Virus record (IMG/VR): IMGVR_UViG_3300031688_000046 | Coordinates: 1-39,274 of that record | Source: a virus | Strand: one strand, 5' to 3' | DNA: 39,274 nt | Shown here: in pieces, positions 31,895-37,896 of the stretch | Numbering within the stretch: the first letter of the stretch is position 1 | How the letters are laid out: every line of letters starts with the position of its first letter | Notes under the pieces: model-generated | Database searches by the model: none | Told to the model about the DNA's origin: nothing | The model's input: only the letters and a program-made list of their open reading frames with translations | Program-made: the position numbers and the translations under genes

Positions 31895-32227
31895 TTATTT
31901 TATTTGGTTTATAAATTCTACTACTGCTTTGTATGTTCCTTGTAGCTTGGTTTGTCCTTGCTTACATATTGTTATACCACCCCCATTAATGTTGCACTCA
32001 AACACTTCAATCATTACATTAAAGAAGTTATCTGAATTATCATCATTGTCTGTTGTGATGCTTTCAATCTTCTCAACCACAGACATCAGCCAATCCCAAG
32101 AGGTGTGGTATTTTAGGAGAATGTGATGTGTTAATTCTCTGTCGCCCTCTTTTGTTAGATGCTCAAAGTAACATCTATCAATGGTTTCTAATCCCATAAA
32201 TTCTGCTATTAGTTTATTGCTTTTCAT
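31895..32227 (-). CDS. Protein of unknown function
   Basis: A 110-aa protein beginning MKSNKLIAEFMGLE, with YHTSWDWLMSVVEKIES in the middle and a strand NVMIEVFECNINGGGITICK. The N-terminal pattern NKLIAEFMGxE followed by YHxSWDWLMxVVEKIE is one I associate with hypothetical proteins of Bacteroidetes phages. No function known. The C-terminal end ( YKAVVEFINQIK ) is amphipathic. Neighbours lie 7 and 2 bases away. Confidence 0.7.
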   Translation of the reverse strand: MKSNKLIAEFMGLETIDRCYFEHLTKEGDRELTHHILLKYHTSWDWLMSVVEKIESITTDNDDNSDNFFNVMIEVFECNINGGGITICKQGQTKLQGTYKAVVEFINQIK

Positions 32228-32229
32228 AT

Positions 32230-32385
32230 TTATTTAATTAAATTTTGAATTGCCGAAACGTCTATCGTTCCGTACTGTATATGAACCTTGTTTAAGTGTT
32301 TTTCTGCCTTGGTAAAATCCTGGGCATTACCAGGATTTTTATACATAAAGATCATTCTCCTTAAAAATGTTATTTCATCAATCAT
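32230..32385 (-). CDS. 51-aa protein of unknown function
   Basis: Read in a gap: start at 32385, stop at 32230, two bases before the next ATG. Sequence features: MIDEITFLRRMIFMYKNP, a basic middle KAEKHLNKVHIQYG and an end TIDVSAIQNLIK. A 10-bp stem-loop lies inside the frame (32314-32339). No motif recognised. Confidence 0.6.
   Translation of the reverse strand: MIDEITFLRRMIFMYKNPGNAQDFTKAEKHLNKVHIQYGTIDVSAIQNLIK
32314..32339. other. Intragenic 10-bp perfect stem-loop
   Basis: AAAATCCTGG (32314-32323) pairs perfectly with CCAGGATTTT (32330-32339) around a 6-nt loop, inside the 51-aa gene. The U-tract is short on either strand (four to five). It could be a weak bidirectional terminator or attenuator in the long early transcript. 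Confidence 0.45.
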
Positions 32386-32438
32386 AATATTAATTTAATG
32401 CAATGTAGTCTTTTTACTATTAATATACAACATTAATC

Positions 32439-32660
32439 CTATTTAATTACTCCCTCGTACTCATCTATTAAATTTTCCATCTCCTCTTCTGTCATTTGAT
32501 CATAGTCTTTTGTATATGGGTAGTATGGATCAATGTATGTTCCACCACCATTGCCATCATTCCAAATAAATACATTCAGTTTGTTGGTTTTACATTCATA
32601 TCCCGTTCCTCTTCGGGTTTCAAAATATCTTATTTCTAATACTTTTAAATTATTTTCCAT
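32439..32660 (-). CDS. Small protein of unknown function
   Basis: A 73-aa protein with an N-terminal strand KVLEIRYFETRRGTGYECKT, then NVFIWNDGNGGGTYIDPYYP and an acidic helix (TEEEMENLIDEYEGVIK). The IWNDGNGGGTY loop is glycine-rich but not a recognised motif. Four bases after the neighbouring gene. Confidence 0.65.
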   Translation of the reverse strand: MENNLKVLEIRYFETRRGTGYECKTNKLNVFIWNDGNGGGTYIDPYYPYTKDYDQMTEEEMENLIDEYEGVIK

Positions 32661-32664
32661 CTCT

Positions 32665-33216
32665 TTAGTTATTAGTTTTTACAATACATTTATAATAATC
32701 ATCTCCATATATAGAAGTAAATTCATTTGAAATTTCCTCGTCGCTTGGAAATTCTATATGATCAATACAAAAATGATCACGATTGTACGGATCAGACTTA
32801 AATATTTTTCCGTCTATTTCTATTTGATCAAATGATTCAGCTATATAATCGTTTTGATGCGTAAACGTTCTTTTAAGGTGTATAACAAGGGCGTTAAAAC
32901 ACGCTTTGTCTTGTGGTGTAGTTATTTCTTCCTCATTGTAGTATAAAACATAATCTTGCCAATCAGATTGGCTATAACCTTTCGCATTAATTATTACTTT
33001 ATTTTTATAATCTTCCCTTTCGCTATGGTATCGTTTTTCTCGTTCTACTATGTTTGTGTAGTTGTGGTTTTTTATTTCACAAAAAACATTTATCTCATTT
33101 GCAAGGTAATTTATATCTTCAACTTTTGATTCGTGAGCAAAACTAAATCCGTAATCGTTTGATATTTTTACTATGGTTTTTTTAATGCTTTGAAATTTTA
33201 TTTTTTTAGTTATCAT
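32665..33216 (-). CDS. Protein of unknown function
   Basis: A 183-aa protein with a basic start (MITKKIKFQSIKKTIVKI), a central helical region (NYTNIVEREKRYHSEREDYK) and an acidic C-terminus with YGDDYYKCIVKTN. No motif recognised; length and mixed composition suggest a single alpha/beta domain. No lipid or membrane signals. Confidence 0.65.
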   Translation of the reverse strand: MITKKIKFQSIKKTIVKISNDYGFSFAHESKVEDINYLANEINVFCEIKNHNYTNIVEREKRYHSEREDYKNKVIINAKGYSQSDWQDYVLYYNEEEITTPQDKACFNALVIHLKRTFTHQNDYIAESFDQIEIDGKIFKSDPYNRDHFCIDHIEFPSDEEISNEFTSIYGDDYYKCIVKTNN

Positions 33217-33247
33217 ATTTATGATTTATCGTATTAATGTTTAGTTT

Positions 33248-33499
33248 TTATTGTTGGTATGCGATCATATCAAAAATTGGGGAGTATGCTTTTTTATCTC
33301 CATTGCTTCCTTGTATCATCTCTATTTCTGCCGTTAATATTATTTTGTTTCTATAATCCCAATCTAATAGCTTCCTTTTGTCTTCGCTTGAATATATTAT
33401 TGCTGAAACTAAATTGTATCTTAAATCTGCTGAATTGTAGTAAGTATGCGTTTCTTCTGTTATCACATTCATTACTTTTGTGGTTTTATTTTTTTCCAT
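33248..33499 (-). CDS. Small protein of unknown function
   Basis: An 83-aa protein beginning MEKNKTTKVMNVITEETHTY, then NSADLRYNLVSAIIYSSEDK and a strand KIILTAEIEMIQGSNGDKKA. It starts 4 bases after the stop of the lipoprotein gene. No motif recognised. Confidence 0.6.
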   Translation of the reverse strand: MEKNKTTKVMNVITEETHTYYNSADLRYNLVSAIIYSSEDKRKLLDWDYRNKIILTAEIEMIQGSNGDKKAYSPIFDMIAYQQ

Positions 33500-33503
33500 C
33501 TCC

Positions 33504-33647
33504 TTAATTATTTAAATAATATCCGCCGTTTCTGTTTGTGGATTTTGTTGTGCATTGCGAAGATCCGCAAGAAAACAAAGACATTAAAATTAATATTGCG
33601 AATGATATCGCAAAAACTCTACTAAATACTTTAAATGATTTTTTCAT
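33504..33647 (-). CDS. 47-aa lipoprotein
   Basis: Read in the gap between 33499 and 33660: start at 33647, stop at 33504. Basic N-terminus (MKKSFKVFSRVF), hydrophobic core AISFAILILMSLF, then the lipobox FSC followed by GSSQCTTKST, a signal-peptidase II pattern (L/F-x-S-C). The mature protein would be about 21 residues, mostly polar with a Thr/Asn tail. It could be a superinfection-exclusion or outer-spanin-like lipoprotein; no partner inner spanin was identified nearby. Confidence 0.7.
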   Translation of the reverse strand: MKKSFKVFSRVFAISFAILILMSLFSCGSSQCTTKSTNRNGGYYLNN

Positions 33648-33659
33648 CTTTCTATTATT

Positions 33660-33938
33660 TTAAAAATTACACTCAAAAACGCCGATTAAATGACTGTGTT
33701 CAACATTTTCCTTTTCTCTTAAATATTCGTCAACTTGTTGCAAGGCTTCATCTTCTGAATAGTTAGTGACTAAATGAATACGGGCAAAATTTGTGCATTC
33801 CTCCGCAACAATGTAGGGTTTTGCGTTATCTTCTTTTAGTTCTTGGAGATCTTCGCTACAATGAATAAAATGTATCGTATTTTCTTCGTCGTTCCATATT
33901 AAAACAATTTCGTTGTGTTCGTTTGTTGTTATCTGCAT
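33660..33938 (-). CDS. Small acidic protein of unknown function
   Basis: A 92-aa protein with an N-terminal strand pair (MQITTNEHNEIVLIWNDEEN), an acidic middle (SEDLQELKEDNAKP) and helix SEDEALQQVDEYLREKENVE. No motif recognised. It starts 3 bases after the upstream gene. Confidence 0.65.
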   Translation of the reverse strand: MQITTNEHNEIVLIWNDEENTIHFIHCSEDLQELKEDNAKPYIVAEECTNFARIHLVTNYSEDEALQQVDEYLREKENVEHSHLIGVFECNF

Positions 33939-33941
33939 TTT

Positions 33942-34382
33942 TTAGTTTTTAGTTGTTAGCGTGTATATTGAGGAATTTTTTGTTTCTTGGACGAATGGCA
34001 TTTTAAAACCGATCTTAAAAAGTATGTCAACCATACAATTAAAACCACATCCGCCATCTACATAACTACACGTATTTTTAGAAGCATATTTTAAAAATCT
34101 TCTTTTATTGCTTTTAGCATTCCTATTGTAGTGACTTAATCCGTAAAATTTAGAAGCGTCTAACTTTTTTAATTCTTCGCTGAAAAAAGTATTTATAAAA
34201 TCACCTAATACAGTGCCTTTTTTGTCGTAACCATAACCGCCCGCATAAAATCTTGTTTGATCGTCTCGCCTATCATATAGCCGACAAACTCCAGATCTTG
34301 ACCATTTAAACGCCATTGTTGAAAATTTCCAATTTGTACTTAAAAATTCTTCTCTTGCTTCTTTGTTTAATATTGCTCTCAT
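33942..34382 (-). CDS. Phage protein with a GYGYDK motif, function unknown
   Basis: A 146-aa protein. An N-terminal helix REEFLSTNWKFSTMAFKWS leads to DDQTRFYAGGYGYDKKGTVLGDFI (split: RFYAGGYGYDKKGTVLG, FINTFF) and a basic centre (NRNAKSNKRRFLKY). Cysteines at SYVDGGCGFNCMVDI may form a turn. The G-YGYDK...G segment recurs in hypothetical proteins of many tailed phages, but I know of no function. It overlaps no neighbour; 4 bases from the next gene. Confidence 0.7.
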   Translation of the reverse strand: MRAILNKEAREEFLSTNWKFSTMAFKWSRSGVCRLYDRRDDQTRFYAGGYGYDKKGTVLGDFINTFFSEELKKLDASKFYGLSHYNRNAKSNKRRFLKYASKNTCSYVDGGCGFNCMVDILFKIGFKMPFVQETKNSSIYTLTTKN

Positions 34383-34386
34383 AGTG

Positions 34387-34509
34387 TTATAAATTAAATT
34401 TTATTATTAGTTTTTTAATGAATGATAAGTTTTTATATTGTTCAAGTGTATAAACGTGAACGTGTCCGTTTTTAATGTGGGTATAAATACCCGTTTTTAA
34501 TTTTGTCAT
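34387..34509 (-). CDS. 40-aa protein of unknown function
   Basis: Read in a gap: start at 34509, stop at 34387. Sequence features: MTKLKTGIYTHIKNGHVHVY and a basic C-terminus (FIKKLIIKFNL). A short beta hairpin (GIYTHIKNGHVHVYTL) with histidines is suggested by the pattern. No function known. Confidence 0.5.
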   Translation of the reverse strand: MTKLKTGIYTHIKNGHVHVYTLEQYKNLSFIKKLIIKFNL

Positions 34510-34516
34510 AATTATT

Positions 34517-34726
34517 TTATTTATTTAATTGCTCTACTATTAACTTACAATTTTTTAGTGTAGCGGTACTAGCTACATAGTCTAATGAGTTAGCCATACC
34601 TATTGAAGAATTATCTATCGATACCTCCATAATCCAAACTTTTTGTAAATCTTCATACGAAACGTAATACACGTCAGCTCCCTTTGTAATCTTGTAATAT
34701 CCTATTGCTATTTTAGTTACTTTCAT
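34517..34726 (-). CDS. Small protein of unknown function
   Basis: A 69-aa protein: strand MKVTKIAIGYYKITKG, strand VYYVSYEDLQKVWIMEV, then a helix SLDYVASTATLKNCKLIVEQ. The beta-beta-alpha start is a frequent plan for small phage proteins. Seven bases to the next gene. Confidence 0.6.
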   Translation of the reverse strand: MKVTKIAIGYYKITKGADVYYVSYEDLQKVWIMEVSIDNSSIGMANSLDYVASTATLKNCKLIVEQLNK

Positions 34727-34730
34727 AATA

Positions 34731-34955
34731 TTATCTGTTTTCGTATTCTTTAAAATCTAAGCCGATACACTCACATAAAAACTCTTCATTGAACCAGAAT
34801 GTATCATTTATTTCTGTTTCAGTTGGTAGTTTCGTTTGGTATAAATCAGACATACAATAGTCTAATTCTTCCAACTCTGAATAACTAAATTTGTGTTGTT
34901 TTGCTCCGCTCCAAAATTTGAAGTTTGTTAATTTTAAATCTGTTGTGTATTGCAT
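34731..34955 (-). CDS. Small protein of unknown function
   Basis: A 74-aa acidic protein with a basic strand at the start (YTTDLKLTNFKFWSGAKQHK) and an acidic remainder (EELDYCMSDLYQTKLPTETE). No motif recognised. A stable hairpin lies just upstream of its start codon (34971-34988), so its translation may be regulated by structure. Confidence 0.6.
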   Translation of the reverse strand: MQYTTDLKLTNFKFWSGAKQHKFSYSELEELDYCMSDLYQTKLPTETEINDTFWFNEEFLCECIGLDFKEYENR

Positions 34956-34970
34956 AATTGGTTTATTTAT

Positions 34971-34988
34971 GGGAGGCTTTCGCCTCCC
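34971..34988 (-). other. Stable GNRA hairpin between two early genes
   Basis: On the minus strand GGGAGGC and GCCTCCC form a perfect 7-bp, mostly G-C stem with a GAAA tetraloop. The tail is not U-rich on the minus strand (ATAAATAAACC), but it is T-rich on the plus strand. It therefore looks like an mRNA stabiliser or processing site for the early operon, or a terminator for an antisense plus-strand transcript. Confidence 0.6.
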
Positions 34989-34998
34989 GTTTATTTTT

Positions 34999-35229
34999 TT
35001 ATTTTAATAAGTTTAAAAACATTTTTAATCTGTTTACTTCATCCGTTAAAGTATCAACCAATAAATAAACATCGTTTGCTTCTAAGTGTTCAGCATTAAA
35101 ATCTTTCAACTCGTTTTCTTCGCTTTGACATCCAAAAGAAATTTGGTTTTTAACTTCTTGAGTATCAATTTTAATATTGTTTAATGTCTTTAATACTTCA
35201 GTTCTAATGTTTGATTTTAAATTGCTCAT
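34999..35229 (-). CDS. First early-operon gene, function unknown
   Basis: A 76-aa protein: SNLKSNIRTEVLKTLNN, acidic centre (SEENELKDFNAEHLEAN), then a helix DTLTDEVNRLKMFLNLLK. All-helical, possibly coiled-coil. It is the promoter-proximal gene of the minus-strand operon, with a 68-base leader from the candidate box at 35298-35305. No motif recognised. Confidence 0.6.
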   Translation of the reverse strand: MSNLKSNIRTEVLKTLNNIKIDTQEVKNQISFGCQSEENELKDFNAEHLEANDVYLLVDTLTDEVNRLKMFLNLLK

Positions 35230-35261
35230 AATAAATAAATTAAATTGTGTGCCTTATTGGC

Positions 35262-35277
35262 TTTGTAAATATACAAA
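35262..35277. promoter_or_regulatory. Inverted repeat in the early-operon leader
   Basis: TTTGTA-AATA-TACAAA, a 6-bp inverted repeat with a 4-nt spacer, about 33 bases upstream of the first minus-strand gene. It sits between the candidate promoter box (35298-35305) and the start codon and could be an operator or an attenuator stem. Confidence 0.4.
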
Positions 35278-35297
35278 TAAATACTATAATAATACTA

Positions 35298-35305
35298 CAA
35301 AAATA
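35298..35305 (-). promoter_or_regulatory. Candidate early promoter -7 box, TATTTTTG (minus strand)
   Basis: Plus-strand CAAAAATA reads TATTTTTG on the minus strand, matching TAnnTTTG. It would start a transcript about 60-70 bases before the 76-aa gene at 35229, the first of the long minus-strand operon. No clear -33 TTG is visible; the AT-rich setting raises the chance of a random match. Confidence 0.45.
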
Positions 35306-35493
35306 CTCTTTTATTTAGTTTATTTTATAAAATGCTTTGTTTACTGGTGTTGTAGTGATCCCACAGTAAAAAAATATATGTTTTCTTCTTGGTGTGCGTG
35401 TGCTGATCTATATTTAAAATATAGTATTATTTAAATTCTTTTTAAATGTGGGGATCTAATAACCCTTTTCTTTTGTGTACGTGACAAAATAAA

Positions 35494-35610
35494 AAAGGAT
35501 CAAGGAACAAGCAAGGAGAAACAAGAGCGAAGGCAAAGGATCAACGGCAAGCGTTCCAGCTGGTGGGCGTGTACCTGCTGCGGGTGTGCGGGTGTGTTCC
35601 TATGGAAAAG
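35494..35610 (+). ncRNA. GC-rich island, candidate noncoding RNA or origin
   Basis: By count 35501-35600 is 58% G+C and 35551-35600 is 68%, in a genome that is otherwise about one third G+C. Seen inside: direct repeats AAAGGATCAA (35494-35503 and 35535-35544), tandem GCGGGTGT (35580-35587, 35588-35595), and the hairpin CAGC-T-GGT...ACC-T-GCTG (35557-35580). It has no good ORF. The type is a guess between RNA and origin. Confidence 0.35.
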
Positions 35611-35674
35611 CTAAAAAATTCTGATGCAAATTTTTAGTTTTGAGAGGGGGGGTTCGTTTTTAAAATCGTTTTCC

Positions 35675-35689
35675 TTATCACAATGTGTG
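35675..35689. promoter_or_regulatory. TTATCACA-N3-TGTG palindromic site
   Basis: TTAT followed by CACA-ATG-TGTG; the same TTATCACA-N3-TGTG pattern is at 29889-29903. Both copies lie in intergenic DNA, and half of it (TTATCACA) resembles a DnaA box lacking one base (TTATCCACA). It could be an operator or an origin-binding site. Confidence 0.45.
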
Positions 35690-35739
35690 GCGTATATCCT
35701 ATATTACCCAATGCCTCTTAGTGTGTAATATTTTTTTAT

Positions 35740-35747
35740 TATCTTAG
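35740..35747 (+). promoter_or_regulatory. Promoter-like box TATCTTAG before the 75-aa gene
   Basis: TATCTTAG differs by one base from the -7 box TATCTTTG and lies 18 bases upstream of the ATG at 35766. The leader that follows (AATCTAA, ten bases, ATG) resembles that of groEL. Confidence 0.4.
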
Positions 35748-35765
35748 CAATCTAAACGCAACATT

Positions 35766-35993
35766 ATGAAAATCAAAGGAGCAAAGAAAATACCTAACAG
35801 ACCTGTTATGCAGGAATATTTATCAAGTCGTAATAAACACGAGTTATCTGGTGGATCTAATTATTACGAGACAGGAATTAGTAAGTTAGTTTCTTTAAAA
35901 AATGCTAAATACAGAGCTAAAAAAGTTAGTATGATTGCAGATGGTATTGAATTAGCTGAACAGAAAAAAGATTTTTTTAACTCATACAGATAA
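35766..35993 (+). CDS. Small basic protein of unknown function
   Basis: A 75-aa Lys/Arg-rich protein (MKIKGAKKIPNRPVMQEYLS; KLVSLKNAKYRAKKVSMIAD). The only gene in the divergence region, with its own promoter-like box and a strong terminator (36017-36053), so it is a single-gene unit. Basic and helical composition could suit nucleic-acid binding. No motif recognised. Confidence 0.7.
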   Translation: MKIKGAKKIPNRPVMQEYLSSRNKHELSGGSNYYETGISKLVSLKNAKYRAKKVSMIADGIELAEQKKDFFNSYR

Positions 35994-36016
35994 CTTTCTT
36001 CCCATAGTTGATTTGT

Positions 36017-36053
36017 GTAAAAAGGGTTTGACTATTGGTTGAACCTTTTTTTT
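36017..36053 (+). terminator. Rho-independent terminator after the 75-aa gene
   Basis: GGTTTGAC (36025-36032) pairs with GTTGAACC (36038-36045), two pairs being G-T, around a 5-nt loop; the A-run before it pairs with the eight Ts after it (36046-36053). It lies 24 bases after the stop codon. Confidence 0.85.
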
Positions 36054-36084
36054 GTTTGCAATTCTTCTAAATTCCGACAATATC

Positions 36085-36240
36085 AACATAAATATGTTAT
36101 TAATATGTTGTCTAAGTTATTGGTTATCAATTTAATGCCGATTATGTAGTTTTTTTCTCTTCTTTTGTAGGGAAGAAAAAATATATATTACTATAAATAC
36201 TATATATATATATAGAAAAATAAAACCAACATATTAATAA
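36085..36240 (+). promoter_or_regulatory. groEL upstream region with inverted repeats
   Basis: Contains AACATA-AA-TATGTT (36085-36098), a 14-base inverted repeat TTATTAATATGTTG (36097-36110) with CAACATATTAATAA (36227-36240), and between them a (TA)7 palindrome. Repeats with the AACATA/TATGTT core occur three times within 160 bases, like an operator array. The classic CIRCE heat-shock element (TTAGCACTC-N9-GAGTGCTAA) is absent. Confidence 0.5.
36195..36233 (+). promoter_or_regulatory. C(TA)7G plus CAACATA element, copy of the primase-helicase leader element
   Basis: AAATA, C(TA)7G (36200-36215), an A-run, TAAAA, C, then CAACATA (36227-36233). This matches the minus-strand element at 26950-26910 apart from TA number, A-run length and a few bases. 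It is about 80 bases upstream of the groEL ATG. Confidence 0.6.
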
Positions 36241-36275
36241 TAAAGTTTATCTAAGAATGTTTAGTAAATTTTTTA

Positions 36276-36283
36276 TACTTTTG
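36276..36283 (+). promoter_or_regulatory. groEL promoter -7 box, TACTTTTG
   Basis: TACTTTTG fits TAnnTTTG and lies 29 bases upstream of the groEL ATG at 36313. The bases after the box (ACTAATAATTAAATCTAATC) give a short A/T-rich leader of normal length. No obvious -33 element. Confidence 0.65.
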
Positions 36284-36312
36284 ACTAATAATTAAATCTA
36301 ATCCAACACATT

Positions 36313-37896
36313 ATGAGTTACAGTCCAAAAGATCTAATCTTTGAAAAAGAGGGTAGGGATAAATTAAAAAAGGGGATCAATGCAATTACAGATGCTGTAA
36401 AAAGTACTTTGGGTCCTTTAGGTAAAACAGTTCTTATTGAATCTCCAGAACATACTCACGGTATTACTGTGACAAAGGATGGGGTTACTGTTGCTAAGTC
36501 TATATTTTTAGAGGATGCTGTAGAGAACTTGGCTGTAAAGATGATGAAGGAGGCTGCGGATCGTACTGCGACTTCTGCTGGAGATGGAACGACTACTGCT
36601 ATTGTGCTTACTGAGGCGATTATTCGTCACGGAATGGATGCGATAGAGAGAGGCGAGAATATAAACACTACAGAATTAATCAAAGAGCTTAACGACACTG
36701 TTAAGCAGATTGTAAAAAACCTTAGTAAGAGTTCAAAAAAAGTAAGTGACAAGACATTGCGTGATGTTGCTACTGTTTCTGCGAACAATTCGATTGAGTT
36801 GGGGCAATTAATTTCTGATGCTTACAAGGAATTGGGTAAGGATGGGATTTTGACTGTTGAGAATTCACAGACTGAAGAGACTTACTACGATATTACTAAG
36901 GGTATAAAAATAGAGCGTGGATATACTACTCGTTTGTTTGCTAATAATGAGCGAAACGATGAGTGTGTTTTGGATGATGTTCATATTTTAATTACTGACA
37001 CGGAGATTCAGAGTCTTTTGGAGATTGAGAACATTTTACGTCCTTTGATTAAGGAGAAGAAGAAGCTTTTGATTATTGGGAATTGCACACAGAATGTAAT
37101 TAACACATTAGGCGCGAATAAAGTTCAGAACAATTTAGCGATATGTAATATTATACCGCCTTCATTTGGTTATAAGACCAATGAGTTATTAACTGACATT
37201 GCTTTGTCTGTTGGTGCTAAGTATTTCAGTGAGTCACAGGGTGATGATTTGAGTTTACTTACGATGGAGAGTTTAGGGTTTGCGAATAAGATTATTGTTG
37301 GAAAAGACAGTACTGTTATTGTGACTTCTGACGAGAAGCAAAAAGAGGAGATAGGCGAAAGGATTGATCAATTAAAAGATCAGCACAAGAAAAATTCTTT
37401 AAACAAGTTTGAGAAAGATTTTATATTAGAACGGATAGCGAACTTGACTGGATCAGTTGGCGTTATTTATGTAGGGGCGAACTCGGATATTGAGCAGAAA
37501 GAAAAATTTGACCGCATCGATGATGCGGTGTGTGCTGTTCGATCAGCGTTAGAGGAAGGTATATTGCCAGGGGGAGGCGTTGCGTTATTGCGTGAGGCTG
37601 AGAAACTAGGTGATGGAATATCGAATGATATACTATACCAATCTTTAACAGCGCCGCTAGAGCAGATACTCTCGAATGCTGGAGATGACATTAAAAAAGT
37701 ACGAGATACAATTTGTTCTTGTGCAAAGGCTCCAGTTAATTACGGGTACAATGTAAAGAGCAAGGAATATGGTGATATGTTTAAGATGGGGATTATAGAT
37801 CCAGCTAAAGTAACCAAGAACGCATTGATTAATGCGGTTAGTGTTGCTACGACTATACTAAGTACAAACGCAATAGTAACAATGAAACGAGCATAA
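36313..37896 (+). CDS. groEL: Chaperonin GroEL, phage-encoded
   Basis: A 527-aa group I chaperonin. Equatorial ATPase elements are intact: TLGPLGKTVLI (32-42), TKDGVTVAK (54-62, D56), AGDGTTTAIVL (89-99, D91) and IDDAVCAVRSALEEGILPGG (about 401-420), with NYGYN near 478. The apical domain has a hydrophobic face (RGYTTRLF; SLLEIENIL) for substrate and co-chaperonin binding. The usual C-terminal GGM tail is missing: it ends IVTMKRA. It overlaps the groES start by one base. It likely folds phage virion proteins or compensates for the host chaperonin; the ring partner and substrates are not known. Base composition appears higher in G+C than neighbouring early genes. Confidence 0.97.
   Translation: MSYSPKDLIFEKEGRDKLKKGINAITDAVKSTLGPLGKTVLIESPEHTHGITVTKDGVTVAKSIFLEDAVENLAVKMMKEAADRTATSAGDGTTTAIVLTEAIIRHGMDAIERGENINTTELIKELNDTVKQIVKNLSKSSKKVSDKTLRDVATVSANNSIELGQLISDAYKELGKDGILTVENSQTEETYYDITKGIKIERGYTTRLFANNERNDECVLDDVHILITDTEIQSLLEIENILRPLIKEKKKLLIIGNCTQNVINTLGANKVQNNLAICNIIPPSFGYKTNELLTDIALSVGAKYFSESQGDDLSLLTMESLGFANKIIVGKDSTVIVTSDEKQKEEIGERIDQLKDQHKKNSLNKFEKDFILERIANLTGSVGVIYVGANSDIEQKEKFDRIDDAVCAVRSALEEGILPGGGVALLREAEKLGDGISNDILYQSLTAPLEQILSNAGDDIKKVRDTICSCAKAPVNYGYNVKSKEYGDMFKMGIIDPAKVTKNALINAVSVATTILSTNAIVTMKRA

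Larger units (their letters stand above)
35306..35765. other. Noncoding divergence region between early operon and plus-strand genes
   Basis: No convincing gene is seen on either strand. It contains a GC-rich island (35494-35610), a purine-rich T-poor run, hairpins, TTATCACA-N3-TGTG at 35675-35689, and a promoter-like box at 35740. A second 7-bp stem (CTAAAAA at 35611 with TTTTTAG at 35631) follows the island. The region is the best place in the window for a replication origin or a noncoding RNA. Confidence 0.5.

Noticed and set aside
35177-35434. An 85-aa plus-strand frame over the early-operon start
   Set aside because: It overlaps a minus-strand gene and its promoter region and has low-complexity Tyr/Phe/Lys composition of AT-rich noncoding DNA.
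35646-35654. A run of Gs (GAGGGGGGGTTCG) as a tRNA T-arm or G-quadruplex
   Set aside because: Only one G-run, no partner runs in spacing for a quadruplex, and no cloverleaf around it.
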